A stretch of 29,806 nt of DNA. Origin: an uncultured Prevotellaceae bacterium (GTDB lineage: Bacteria > Bacteroidota > Bacteroidia > Bacteroidales > Bacteroidaceae). The notes under the pieces were generated by a model. That model searched no databases. It saw only the letters and a list, made by a program, of their open reading frames with translations, and was not told where the DNA came from. The stretch spans positions 1-29,806 of the forward strand of contig USTH01000017.1 of NCBI GenBank assembly GCA_900557555.1, in the 5' to 3' direction. The position numbers and the translations under genes are program-made. Position 1 is the first letter of the stretch. Each line of letters starts with the position of its first letter. Positions 1 to 8,170 of the stretch are shown in pieces.

Positions 1-84
1 GAAGTGGACATGCGTTTCGGCCGAAAGGGGTGCGAAAAGTTGTTGCGTGACGAAATATCGGCAAGCCGTTTGCGATGGCGATAG
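1..84 (+). CDS. Possible C-terminal end of an unidentified protein (partial)
   Basis: Frame 1 is open from the window edge to a TAG at 82-84 and gives 27 residues rich in Arg, Lys, Glu and Asp (beginning EVDMRFGRKGCEKLL). The composition looks like a genuine soluble C-terminus, but it is too short to assign to a family and I do not recognise it. The other forward frames look less protein-like. The gene would run toward the orphan minus-strand gene at 248-529, so the two would converge. A chance open stretch of this length is quite possible. Confidence 0.3.
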   Translation, partial: EVDMRFGRKGCEKLLRDEISASRLRWR

Positions 85-247
85 CTCTGGATTGCCGTAT
101 AAGCGCATCAACTGGATGGTTATAAAGCCAAGTATAATAAAAAACAAAAGCAATCGACCGGCTATTGTGTATGGTCAATTGCAGGGAAAATTTATGGAGA
201 AGGCTGTGGCTTGCCTGATGGCTGTGAGGCTGTGTCGGTGTGGGGAG

Positions 248-529
248 TTACTCGGGAATGGATTCGAGGTAGACGGTGTTGCCTTGCTCGTCGTCGTAAG
301 AAAAGAGGTACTCACGCCCATAGGGGGCGTAATCAAAGTGGGCATTGCGATACATGTTGGTGCACACACAGTCACCAGAACGCTCCGAAAAGGCGCAATA
401 GTTCTCTGTGTCGTTATCGTGGTGGGTTGCCACCAAGAAAAAACCTGCGTCAGAACCATCGGCGAAAAACCCCATGGTGCGTGCCCACAGGCGTATTTCG
501 GTCTTGATCAGTTTGTTGATGTCATTCAT
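248..529 (-). CDS. Hypothetical protein, 93 aa, acidic, no recognised domain
   Basis: A complete minus-strand ORF with ATG at 529-527 and stop at 248-250. The predicted protein is soluble and acidic, with many Asp, Asn, Tyr and Phe residues, starts MNDINKLIKTEIRLWAR, and has no signal peptide or membrane segment. The composition is much more protein-like than the Cys- and Val-rich opposite-strand reading of the same DNA. I do not recognise the family, and three cysteines (44, 53, 55) show no metal-site pattern. A TATTTTTG box at 562-569 on the minus strand fits the Bacteroidetes -7 consensus and lies about 33 bp before the ATG, which supports expression. The gene is monocistronic and divergent from the M24 peptidase gene. 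Function is unknown. Confidence 0.6.
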   Translation of the reverse strand: MNDINKLIKTEIRLWARTMGFFADGSDAGFFLVATHHDNDTENYCAFSERSGDCVCTNMYRNAHFDYAPYGREYLFSYDDEQGNTVYLESIPE

Positions 530-561
530 TGTGTATGTTTAAAAGGGATTTCTTCTGTCTG

Positions 562-569
562 CAAAAATA
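562..569 (-). promoter_or_regulatory. Candidate -7 promoter element for the 93-aa gene
   Basis: TATTTTTG on the minus strand matches the Bacteroidetes TAnnTTTG -7 consensus, about 33 nt before the ATG at 529. No clear TTTG -33 element is present at the expected 19-21 nt spacing, so the call rests on one box plus position. Confidence 0.35.
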
Positions 570-707
570 CAAATTCTTTTTTGTCCTGTGTGGGGTCTTT
601 TTTGCCTAAAATGGTATGTCTTTGTATTAATTGCATGGATATGAGGGGATTATATGGGCGAAAGAGATTTTTTGTATTGTATAGTGTTCAAATTGGTTTG
701 GACTTAG

Positions 708-715
708 TAACTTTG
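708..715 (+). promoter_or_regulatory. Candidate -7 promoter element for the pepP-like/priA group
   Basis: TAACTTTG is an exact TAnnTTTG match, 80 nt before the M24 peptidase ATG at 796. The 530-795 intergenic region is AT-rich and divergent, with one such box facing each way. A TTGG at 694-697 is too close to be a canonical -33 element. Transcription would start near 722, leaving a leader of about 74 nt. Confidence 0.5.
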
Positions 716-795
716 CATACAACAAATGACGCATCAGCAGAGCGCCCGAAAACTTATGGCGACAGGCTGTGTAAGGACTCTGAAAACCAGCAGAT

Positions 796-2592
796 ATGAA
801 GCATGATATTGTTAATCGCGTAGAGAAATTGCGCCAGTGGATGAGAGGGCACGGTTTGGGGGCTTATATAGTTCCGTCGACCGATCCTCATGCCAGTGAA
901 TATACTCCGGAGCATTGGCAATGCCGCCAATGGATAAGTGGGTTTGGTGGTAGTGCGGGAACTGCCGTTGTTACGCTTGATGATGCCGCACTGTGGACCG
1001 ACTCGCGTTATTTTATTGCTGCGGCAGAGGCATTGGAGGGTACGCCCTTCAAGTTGATGAAAGACGGACTGTCTGCCACTCCGGCCATTTCTCAGTGGCT
1101 TACGCAAAAGTTGAGGCCCGAGGATAAAGTGGGCATTGACGGAAAGGTGGTGACTTACAAGGAGGCACTGCCTCTGCATGATGACCTACTCGAACATGAC
1201 ATTGACCTTGTGACAGACTACAGCGCCCCTGATGAACTTTGGACCGAAAACCGACCAGGGCTGCCTTTGGATGCAGTCAGCGTGCAGCCATTGGAATGGG
1301 CTGGCGAGACGATGGGCGATAAGGTGAAAAGACTAATGGAGGCAGTGGAACGCAGAGGGTGCGGACGTATACTGGTAAGTCAGCTTGACGAGGTGGCCTG
1401 GCTGCTCAACCTGCGCGGAGGCGATGTGCACTGTGCCCCTGTATTTGTTGCATACTGCATAGTAAGCCACAATGAAGTGGCTTTGTACTGCAATCTACAG
1501 AAGATAAATGGTGAAGTGGCGGAGTATCTTGGCAAGAACAATGTCAAGGTCTGTGATTATGGCATGATAGAGTCAGATTTGATGAACTCCAAGGACACTA
1601 TTATGTTCTCACCGCTTACTAATATGGCTTTGGCCGCCGAGTGTCTGCGGTGTGGTGCGGTGATGGCTGACTCGCCTGTAGCTGCCATGAAAGCTGTCAA
1701 GAACGAAGCGGAAATCAGGGGCATGAAGCAAGCCATGGTGCAAGACGGGGTGGCCCTGGTGAAATGGATAAGGTGGATGCAGGAGGCTGTGCCGCAGGGT
1801 GGCGAGACAGAATTGTCTGTAGACCGCAAACTTACCTCCTTGCGTCGGGCCAACGCTGATTTTGAGGGCTTGAGCTTTGACACCATTGCTGCTTATAACG
1901 CCCATGGTGCCATAGTGCACTATGAGCCTACGCCCGAAACGGATGTGCCGCTGAAGGCAGAGGGCGTGCTTCTGGTTGATACGGGAGCACAGTATCTTTG
2001 TGGCACAACAGACATAACTCGCACTTTCCTACTTGGCGGAGAGCCTACGGCGGAACAGAAAAAAGTGTACACCCTTGTGCTCAAGGGCCATATTGCTCTC
2101 AGTCGGTTGAAGTTTCCCCGTGGTGCAAGTGGAACTCAGCTTGACCTCGCTGCACGCTATGCCATGTGGCAGGAGGGTTATAACTTTGGCCACGGCACTG
2201 GCCACGGTGTGGGAGCTCACCTTAGTGTGCATGAGGGACCCCACCAGATAAGAATGAACTATATGCCGGCACCTATAGTGGAGGGCATGACGGTGACCGA
2301 TGAACCTGGACTTTATCTTGAGGGGCGCTTTGGTGTTCGAATAGAAAATGTGCTGCTCTGTGTTCCGTACAAGGAGACTGAGTTCGGATCTTTTGTTGGA
2401 TTTGAGCCTCTGACCCTTTGTCCTATCGACACGGGGCTTGTGGATCTCGATATGATGACCCCTGATGAAGTGAGATGGCTTGATGATTATCATAAGAAGG
2501 TTAGAAATGTGTTGCTCCCGCTGCTTGACAACGAGGCAGACCGCAGGTGGTTGGAGAAAGCGTGCGCACCGTGTGGTGGTGTTGAGGTTTGA
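796..2592 (+). CDS. pepP: M24 family aminopeptidase P (Xaa-Pro aminopeptidase), 598 aa
   Basis: Metallopeptidase that removes an N-terminal residue preceding proline; cytoplasmic, with no signal peptide. It has the three-domain long form typical of eukaryotic-type and Bacteroidetes aminopeptidase P: two creatinase-like N-terminal domains (about residues 8-310), the pita-bread M24 catalytic domain (about 315-535) and the short M24 C-terminal extension (about 540-595). All five dinuclear-metal ligands of the family are visible: D395 (LLVDTG), D406 (TDITRT), H470 in HGTGHGVG, E503 (VTDEPG) and E517 (RIENV). The ATG at 796 follows an A-rich context and gives the expected start MKHDIVNRVEKLRQWM. 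The gene opens a tight plus-strand group: the next gene starts 19 nt after its stop and priA follows. A 206-aa minus-strand ORF across its 3' end is a shadow. The exact peptide specificity is inferred from the family. Confidence 0.93.
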   Translation: MKHDIVNRVEKLRQWMRGHGLGAYIVPSTDPHASEYTPEHWQCRQWISGFGGSAGTAVVTLDDAALWTDSRYFIAAAEALEGTPFKLMKDGLSATPAISQWLTQKLRPEDKVGIDGKVVTYKEALPLHDDLLEHDIDLVTDYSAPDELWTENRPGLPLDAVSVQPLEWAGETMGDKVKRLMEAVERRGCGRILVSQLDEVAWLLNLRGGDVHCAPVFVAYCIVSHNEVALYCNLQKINGEVAEYLGKNNVKVCDYGMIESDLMNSKDTIMFSPLTNMALAAECLRCGAVMADSPVAAMKAVKNEAEIRGMKQAMVQDGVALVKWIRWMQEAVPQGGETELSVDRKLTSLRRANADFEGLSFDTIAAYNAHGAIVHYEPTPETDVPLKAEGVLLVDTGAQYLCGTTDITRTFLLGGEPTAEQKKVYTLVLKGHIALSRLKFPRGASGTQLDLAARYAMWQEGYNFGHGTGHGVGAHLSVHEGPHQIRMNYMPAPIVEGMTVTDEPGLYLEGRFGVRIENVLLCVPYKETEFGSFVGFEPLTLCPIDTGLVDLDMMTPDEVRWLDDYHKKVRNVLLPLLDNEADRRWLEKACAPCGGVEV

Positions 2593-2611
2593 TTTATAAT
2601 ACAATACAGAA

Positions 2612-3163
2612 ATGGCTCTTATAAAAACAATACAAGGAAAGACTCCCAAGTTTGGGAAGAACTGTTATCTCTCTGAAAATGCTACGGTGGTCGGTGAAGT
2701 TGAAATGGGTGACGATTGCAGCATCTGGTTTAATGCAGTGGTGAGGGGAGACGTTAATTATATAAGGATAGGCAACCGTGTCAATGTGCAGGATGGCTCA
2801 TGTCTGCATACGCTCTACAAGAAGGCGGCAATAGAAATTGGTGACGATGTGACCATCGGACACAATGTAACGGTGCATGGTGCCAAGATAGACCACGGCG
2901 CATTGATAGGCATGGGAGCCACATTGCTTGACGACTGTCATATCGGTGAGGGTGCCATCGTTGGGGCTGGGGCTTTGGTTCTTAAGAATACGCAGGTAGG
3001 TGCAGGTGAACTTTGGGGCGGTGTACCCGCCAAATTTATAAAGAAGGTGGATCCTGGGCAGGCCAAAGAACTTAATGTTGGCATAGCAAGCCATTACTTG
3101 ATGTATGCCAGATGGTTTGTGGAGGAAAATCCAGACACGCTTGTTAACCCCACGGAAGAATAG
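2612..3163 (+). CDS. Gamma-carbonic-anhydrase family hexapeptide-repeat protein, 183 aa
   Basis: Left-handed beta-helix protein of the gamma-carbonic-anhydrase/YrdA/PaaY group, expected to form a trimer with metal at the subunit interfaces. Hexapeptide repeats with I/V-G-x spacing run through about residues 15-150 (for example IEIGDDVTIGHNVTVHGAKI), followed by a C-terminal helix (KELNVGIASHYLMYARWFVEE). The three candidate zinc histidines are H66 (CLHTLY) and the two in IGHNVTVHG, the usual spacing for the family. The RGD motif (residues 45-47) and the N-V-Q-D segment are also family hallmarks. Many members of this clade have little or no measurable carbonic anhydrase activity, so the enzymatic role is not certain. 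It lies 19 nt after pepP and 9 nt before priA, so it is probably co-transcribed. Confidence 0.9.
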   Translation: MALIKTIQGKTPKFGKNCYLSENATVVGEVEMGDDCSIWFNAVVRGDVNYIRIGNRVNVQDGSCLHTLYKKAAIEIGDDVTIGHNVTVHGAKIDHGALIGMGATLLDDCHIGEGAIVGAGALVLKNTQVGAGELWGGVPAKFIKKVDPGQAKELNVGIASHYLMYARWFVEENPDTLVNPTEE

Positions 3164-3172
3164 CTCCGGCCT

Positions 3173-5650
3173 ATGTTATACGTGTCGGTTATATTGCCGG
3201 TGCCGGTAGATGGAGTCTTTTCCTATGAGCTGCCACAGGAGTTTGAGGGCAGAACGCAGACTGGCAGCAGAGTAGTGGTGCCGTTTGGCGTCAACAAACT
3301 CTATACGGGCATAGTCGTTTCTTTGAGCGATAAGGCTCCAGAGGGCGACTTCAAGTTAAAGCAGGTGTCGGATGTGCTTGACCCCACGCCTGTTGTAGGC
3401 CGGCAAGAGTTGTGTCTGTGGCAATGGGTGGCAGACTATTACATGTGTTCGTTGGGCGATGTAATGAAGGCGGCTCTCCCCGGAGGATTGAAGCTGACCA
3501 GCGAAACGTCTGTGCGTCTGAAGGCGGATTTTGATGACTGGGACAGGCTTACTAAGGCGGAGATGCAGATAATGGACCTTCTCCACAAAGGCCAGCGCGA
3601 CACGATTGCCTCGTTGCAGAAAGCCGTTCCGCATAGCATCTTGATGCGCGGGGTGCGTTCGCTTATGGAAAAGGGCGTATTGGAGGTTAACGAAACGTTG
3701 GTGGAGGGCTATAAACCCAAGAAGGAAGTTCACGTCAGACTTTGCTCGGACTATTTGACGGACAAAGCCCTCAACGAACTATTTGAATCCTTGGCAAATA
3801 TGCCGCGACGCTATGTGCTGCTCCACAAATTGGTGGAAATGGCAGGCATAGAGACCGCACTGAAGTTGAGAAATCCCAAGCTTATTGCGGAGGTGAGCAG
3901 GGCAAAACTGCTCAAGGAAGCAGGAGTAGCTCCTGCTGTGCTACTCGGACTTAAGGCCAAGGGAGTGATTGAACAGTATGACTATGAGGTAAAGCGCCTG
4001 CGCACCTTCTCTGGCAGCATAGACGACCAGATAGCGCTTTCGGCTGATCAGCAGGCAGCTTTTGACGGAATCAACAAGACCTTTGTCGACAAGGACGTGT
4101 GTCTGCTTCATGGTGTTACGTCAAGTGGCAAGACCGAGATTTACATACAGCTCATAAAACAGTGCCTCGGACGTGGCAGGCGAGTACTTTACCTGTTGCC
4201 GGAGATTGCGCTTACTACTCAGATAACAAAACGTCTGCAGCGCGTGTTTGGTGACAGGCTTGGGGTGTATCACTCCAAGTTTCCTGACGTAGAGAGGGTG
4301 GAGATGTGGCAGAAGCAGTTGGGAGAGAAGCCTTATGATGTGGTTTTGGGCGTGCGTTCTTCACTGTTTCTTCCACAGCGTAATCTGGGATTGGTGATAG
4401 TGGATGAGGAACATGAAACAAGCTACAAGCAGCAGGATCCCGCTCCGCGCTACAGTGGCAGGGAGGTTGCTATGATGCTTGCCCGACAGCATGGTGCCAA
4501 GGTGTTGCTTGGCAGTGCGACCCCGTCAGTGGAAAGCTATTTCAATGCCATGCAGGGCAGGTATGGCTATGTGCGTCTTGACAAGAGGTTCGGAGATATG
4601 CAGCTTCCGGAAATTGTGGTTGCTGACGTGAGAGACCTTATGAGGCGCAAGATGATGAAGCCGCCTTTCTCACCACGCCTTGAAGAGGAAATTAGCAAAG
4701 CGTTGGATTTAGGCGAACAGGTCATATTGTTTCAGAACAGGCGCGGTTATGCCCCTGTTGTGGAGTGTGCAACCTGCGGTTGGGTGCCTACATGCCAATA
4801 TTGTGACGTGAGTCTTACCTATCATCACGATGACAACAGGCTGCACTGCCATTATTGTGGCAATACGTTTCGGGTGCCGTCAAGATGTCCGAATTGTGAT
4901 GGGCAGGACCTCCACACCCACGGCTTCGGCACGGAGAAGATAGAGGAGGAGGTTCACCAGCGTTTTCCGAAAGCTCGCACAGTGCGCATGGATCTTGACA
5001 CTACTCGATCGCGCAACTCCTATGAGCGTATTATTGACGAGTTTTCCAGTGGTAGGACTGATATTCTTATTGGCACTCAGATGGTAAGCAAGGGGTTGGA
5101 TTTTGACCGTGTTCACGTTGTGGGCATACTTGATGCCGACGCCATGTTCACCCGTCCGGATTTCCGAAGTCACGAGAGGGCTTTCCAGATGATGAGTCAG
5201 GTCAGTGGTCGTGCTGGCCGTAGAGCAAGGCGTGGGTTGGTTGTGTTGCAGACGAGACATGCCGACTATCCGCTCATACACCAAGTGGTGTGTGATGACT
5301 ATTCCACAATGTGTCGGGAGCAGTTGGCTGAGCGCAAACAGTTCTATTATCCGCCTTTCTTCCGTCTTATATATATATGGTTCAAGCATAGGGACGAAGC
5401 GGTTGTAAACGCTGCCGCTCAACAGGCGTTGCGGTTGTTGCTGGAGGCTTTTGGCGGCGGAGTGTTAGGTCCCGACAAGCCGTTGGTGGCGAAAGTTAGG
5501 ATGCTGCATTTGCGCAAGGCTGCATTAAAGGTGTCGCCTGTGGTGCCTCCTGCTGAGGTAAGGGCAAAGCTTAGGGGTGTGGTGAAACAGATTGTTTCTG
5601 AGAGTCGTTTCCGCTCGGTGATGATTTATTTTGATGTAGATCCGTTGTAG
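3173..5650 (+). CDS. priA: Primosomal protein N' (replication restart helicase PriA), 825 aa
   Basis: 3'-5' superfamily 2 helicase that recognises abandoned replication forks and loads the replicative helicase. It has an N-terminal 3'-DNA-binding domain (start MLYVSVILPVPVDGVFSYELP), a winged-helix region, then the helicase core: Walker A GVTSSGKT at 314-321 with K320, Walker B DEEH at 411-414, and GSATPS. The zinc-binding insertion follows, with eight cysteines in CxxC pairs beginning C532/C535, then CQYC, CHYC and CPNC. Helicase motifs V/VI include GTQMVSKGLDFD and QVSGRAGR. The length is normal for Bacteroidetes. The ATG at 3173 is 9 nt after the upstream stop and overlaps no better start. 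The gene converges with yidD, whose stop is only 19 nt away, and no obvious terminator lies between them. Confidence 0.97.
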   Translation: MLYVSVILPVPVDGVFSYELPQEFEGRTQTGSRVVVPFGVNKLYTGIVVSLSDKAPEGDFKLKQVSDVLDPTPVVGRQELCLWQWVADYYMCSLGDVMKAALPGGLKLTSETSVRLKADFDDWDRLTKAEMQIMDLLHKGQRDTIASLQKAVPHSILMRGVRSLMEKGVLEVNETLVEGYKPKKEVHVRLCSDYLTDKALNELFESLANMPRRYVLLHKLVEMAGIETALKLRNPKLIAEVSRAKLLKEAGVAPAVLLGLKAKGVIEQYDYEVKRLRTFSGSIDDQIALSADQQAAFDGINKTFVDKDVCLLHGVTSSGKTEIYIQLIKQCLGRGRRVLYLLPEIALTTQITKRLQRVFGDRLGVYHSKFPDVERVEMWQKQLGEKPYDVVLGVRSSLFLPQRNLGLVIVDEEHETSYKQQDPAPRYSGREVAMMLARQHGAKVLLGSATPSVESYFNAMQGRYGYVRLDKRFGDMQLPEIVVADVRDLMRRKMMKPPFSPRLEEEISKALDLGEQVILFQNRRGYAPVVECATCGWVPTCQYCDVSLTYHHDDNRLHCHYCGNTFRVPSRCPNCDGQDLHTHGFGTEKIEEEVHQRFPKARTVRMDLDTTRSRNSYERIIDEFSSGRTDILIGTQMVSKGLDFDRVHVVGILDADAMFTRPDFRSHERAFQMMSQVSGRAGRRARRGLVVLQTRHADYPLIHQVVCDDYSTMCREQLAERKQFYYPPFFRLIYIWFKHRDEAVVNAAAQQALRLLLEAFGGGVLGPDKPLVAKVRMLHLRKAALKVSPVVPPAEVRAKLRGVVKQIVSESRFRSVMIYFDVDPL

Positions 5651-5669
5651 GGTTTAAATGTGGCCGGTG

Positions 5670-5915
5670 TCATGGTACTGGGTCGTAGCCGCTTCCGCCC
5701 CAAGGGTGGCAACGGGCAATGCGGCGTATGGCGAGCCAGAGTCCCTTGACGGGGCCGTGCTTGCGCAATGCTTCAACAGCGTATTGTGAGCAAGTGGGTG
5801 TGAAGCGACAGGAGGGAGGTGTCAGTGGGGATATGAATTTCTGATAGAATCGTATGGGCATTATGAGCAGCCATGCTATTAAAACAGAAATGTGACGGGT
5901 GATGTGACGAATCAT
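5670..5915 (-). CDS. yidD: Membrane protein insertion efficiency factor YidD, 81 aa
   Basis: Small membrane-associated protein that aids YidC-dependent insertion of inner-membrane proteins. The conserved signature is complete: an amphipathic or hydrophobic N-terminus (ISVLIAWLLIMPIRFYQKFISPL), the cysteine-containing SCRFTPTCSQYA motif (about residues 35-46), and the C-terminal RCHPWGGSGYDPVP (about 68-81). Its ATG overlaps the rnpA stop (ATGA arrangement), showing translational coupling. The hemD-rnpA-yidD order is common in Bacteroidetes. It is the last gene of the minus-strand group and converges with priA. Confidence 0.95.
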   Translation of the reverse strand: MIRHITRHISVLIAWLLIMPIRFYQKFISPLTPPSCRFTPTCSQYAVEALRKHGPVKGLWLAIRRIARCHPWGGSGYDPVP

Positions 5916-6322
5916 TGCTTTGCTGAAGTCAACTTCTTTTCCATTAGTGACATAATCTTGTCTGTAGAGGCAAAGACTTTGGAGGAGGGTTGTGGTGTGT
6001 CGCTGAGCCAGATGAAGGCTACTCGCAATCCTGTGGGAGGGTTAAGACGTTTCACTGCTTCTGTCAGTGGAAGGTGCTGCAGGCGGTAGGCTTCTCTGAC
6101 CTGTCGTTTGGCTCGGTTGCGGTCAACGGCATGGTGGAGGCGCTTTTTGGCTACCGAAACGAGAACTTTGACGGCTGGTGCTGGTTTGTCTTGCGGCATG
6201 AGGTAGGTCTGGTAGACGGCCCGTATGGGAAAGGCAACAACCGAACTGCTTTTGCCACGCTCGAAAAGACTATCAATCTCCTTGAGTGAGGTGATGCGTT
6301 CGGATTTCTTGAATGTAAACAT
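5912..6322 (-). CDS. rnpA: Ribonuclease P protein component, 136 aa
   Basis: Basic protein subunit of RNase P, which assists the catalytic RNA in removing 5' leaders from pre-tRNA. The diagnostic RNR motif is present in AVDRNRAKRQVREAYR, along with the N-terminal FTFKKSERITSLKEIDSLFERG strand-helix typical of the family. I place the start at the ATG at 6322, because the homologous part begins at MFTFKKSERI. The frame stays open upstream to a TTG at 6382, which overlaps the hemD stop (TTGA) and would give 156 aa with a 20-residue extension; translational coupling at that TTG cannot be excluded. The 3' end overlaps yidD by 4 nt. Confidence 0.92.
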   Translation of the reverse strand: MFTFKKSERITSLKEIDSLFERGKSSSVVAFPIRAVYQTYLMPQDKPAPAVKVLVSVAKKRLHHAVDRNRAKRQVREAYRLQHLPLTEAVKRLNPPTGLRVAFIWLSDTPQPSSKVFASTDKIMSLMEKKLTSAKQ

Positions 6323-6378
6323 GTACAGGTTGCGTGGGTGACGGTGTTGGGATGTGTTGGCGAAGCAACGGCTCTGCG

Positions 6379-7125
6379 TCAACCCTTTTGTGCAATGAGG
6401 AAGTCCTCTATGGTGCTTGCCATAGACTGACCTTGTCCTTGTGCCACTTTGATGTCAACGCGAAAGCCTAACTCCTCAAGTTTCTTGGCTGTGCTCTCGC
6501 CAAAGCATGCAAAGATGGTGTCACCCTGCTTGAAATCGGGGTAGTTGTCAACGAGCGATTTGGCTCCGCTTGGTGTGAACAGCACCACCATGTCGTAGTC
6601 AAAGGGCTTGCTCTTGTCGAGCTTGGCGCTAACAGTACGATACATCACGCAGTCGGTGTGTTCGATACCCTTGCTGTCAAGCAGGCTTGAGAGGTCTTTG
6701 CGGTGAACATCGCTTTGTGGTATGAAAAACTTCTCTTTCTTGTGTTTGAGCATTACGTCAAGCAGGTCTGTAACAAGACCAGATTTTCCGAAGAAAATCT
6801 TGCGTTTGCGATATTGTATGAACTGTTGTACGTAGAGCGACACTTGCTGGGAGATGAAGAAGTACTTCATGTCTTCGGGCAGTGTGATGCGCATGTCCTT
6901 GCACAAGTTGAAGAAGTGGGTTATGGCTTGTTTGGAGTTGAAAACAATTGCGGTGTGGCTTAGAATGTCAACTTTCTGTGCTCTTATCTCTTTTGGGGTG
7001 AGCCTTTCTACAGCAATCAGTGAACGAAAATCCACCTGGATGCCATATTTCTGTTCTAGATCTTGAAAAGGGGATTTTGTTGTTGTTGCAGGCTTGGGTT
7101 GGGATACAAGAATTTTCTTAACCAT
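6379..7125 (-). CDS. hemD: Uroporphyrinogen-III synthase, 248 aa
   Basis: Cyclises hydroxymethylbilane to uroporphyrinogen III in tetrapyrrole synthesis. The protein starts MVKKILVSQPKP and has the two-lobed HemD fold. Recognisable stretches are TAIVFNSKQAITHFF (about residues 58-72) in the first lobe, and the C-terminal lobe DMVVLFTPSGAKSLVDNYP followed by FACFGESTAKKLEELGF, the two best-conserved segments of the family. Sequence conservation in HemD is generally low, so the assignment also rests on context, since DUF4271-hemD-rnpA is a recurring Bacteroidetes arrangement. It starts 48 nt after the DUF4271 stop, probably in the same transcript. Confidence 0.9.
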   Translation of the reverse strand: MVKKILVSQPKPATTTKSPFQDLEQKYGIQVDFRSLIAVERLTPKEIRAQKVDILSHTAIVFNSKQAITHFFNLCKDMRITLPEDMKYFFISQQVSLYVQQFIQYRKRKIFFGKSGLVTDLLDVMLKHKKEKFFIPQSDVHRKDLSSLLDSKGIEHTDCVMYRTVSAKLDKSKPFDYDMVVLFTPSGAKSLVDNYPDFKQGDTIFACFGESTAKKLEELGFRVDIKVAQGQGQSMASTIEDFLIAQKG

Positions 7126-7173
7126 GATGTATTGTTACTCTAAACTATACTATACAGAGTGGGTAAATAGGGA

Positions 7174-8160
7174 TTATATTAGCAAATATTCGTTAAGTCT
7201 TACTAAGGTTTTCCACAAGAGCAGAAGAGGAAGCATTTCCAAAGTGCAAAAGTACAAAATACTTAAAAATATGCCAAGAGGAAAGGCAAAAAAGATTTGT
7301 TTGGTTTTGAACAACACCAGGAGTTCGTTGAGTAGAAGTATGACGAGGAAGGTATAAATGTAAACTTCGAATGGCAAATCGAAAAACAAAACGATGAGTA
7401 CCAGCGGAAGCAGCGTGACGGCCTTTCCGAATATGGTAAGGTTGTAGCCTGCCATCCAAAGTTCGCGTTTTTCTTCGCTGAAGAATGTCCAGTTGAATGT
7501 GCCGTAAAGGGTGTATTTGAGGGCGAAGTACACGAGGCATGTGGTCATGTCGGCAAATAGCAACAGGTATGGCGAGACGGTGGTGAAATCTCCAATGAGG
7601 TGAAACTCCACGTAGCTGAAAAACAGCAGACTGAGTACGAAGCTCTCAAGAATGACCACATAGATGTGGTTCTTGACCTTGCCTTCTGACTTAAGTGAGA
7701 GAGTTTCGTTGCGGTTGCGATTCTGGAAGAAGTTCTTGATTTGCACACCGATGGCGTGCATAGAGCGGCTCACTACAAAGCTTGCGATGAAAAGGCACGC
7801 CAGAAGGGTGCATGTGACAAAGATATCGTTGCTTAATTTGTAGGGGATAGGGTCGCCGCTGATGCCCACGAAGTGAATGGCCTTGTTTTTGTCAATCCAT
7901 TTGCTGTCACTGAAAAAACCGTACTTGTTGAGTAGAAATGTGGAGTCGAGAGCTGATGGTTGCGTTTGTAGGCTGTCTTTTGCCGTGGTGCGTCCAGAGG
8001 TGTCATTTTGTGTGGGGGAATAGATTTTGAGTTCTTGCCCAGAGCTTTCAGAATAGTCAATAATGTTGCCTGGTGCTGGTGCGGCAACATTGTGCTCAGC
8101 CTTTGCATTGATTGAGTCTGAGTGATGAGTTGTGGTGACTTTCAGTGAGTCTTGGAGCAT
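7174..8160 (-). CDS. DUF4271 domain integral membrane protein, 328 aa
   Basis: The first ~110 residues are polar and low in hydrophobics (Ser, Thr, Asp, Asn rich), with no cleavable signal. They are followed by about six to seven membrane segments: near TCTLLACLFIASFVV, VVILESFVLSLLFFSYV, YLLLFADMTTCLVYFAL, AVTLLPLVLIVLFFDL, VYIYTFLVILLLNELLVLF and FPLGIFLSILYFCTLEMLPLLLLW. The final segment, with CTLEMLPLLLLWK, is characteristic of DUF4271, a Bacteroidetes family usually found beside hemD. Function is unknown; the link to heme synthesis is positional only. The start codon lies 10 nt downstream of the LOG-family stop, so the genes are co-transcribed. Confidence 0.85.
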   Translation of the reverse strand: MLQDSLKVTTTHHSDSINAKAEHNVAAPAPGNIIDYSESSGQELKIYSPTQNDTSGRTTAKDSLQTQPSALDSTFLLNKYGFFSDSKWIDKNKAIHFVGISGDPIPYKLSNDIFVTCTLLACLFIASFVVSRSMHAIGVQIKNFFQNRNRNETLSLKSEGKVKNHIYVVILESFVLSLLFFSYVEFHLIGDFTTVSPYLLLFADMTTCLVYFALKYTLYGTFNWTFFSEEKRELWMAGYNLTIFGKAVTLLPLVLIVLFFDLPFEVYIYTFLVILLLNELLVLFKTKQIFFAFPLGIFLSILYFCTLEMLPLLLLWKTLVRLNEYLLI

Positions 8161-8170
8161 GACAGGATTT

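Noticed and set aside
47..799. A 250-aa plus-strand ORF across the first 0.8 kb
   Set aside because: Its translation is Cys- and Val-rich with no recognisable domain, it overlaps the better minus-strand 93-aa gene and it runs through the pepP promoter region to just past the pepP ATG; it looks like a shadow.
2029..2649. A 206-aa minus-strand ORF over the 3' end of pepP
   Set aside because: It is antisense to the conserved metal-binding part of the M24 domain and has His/Arg/Thr-rich shadow composition.
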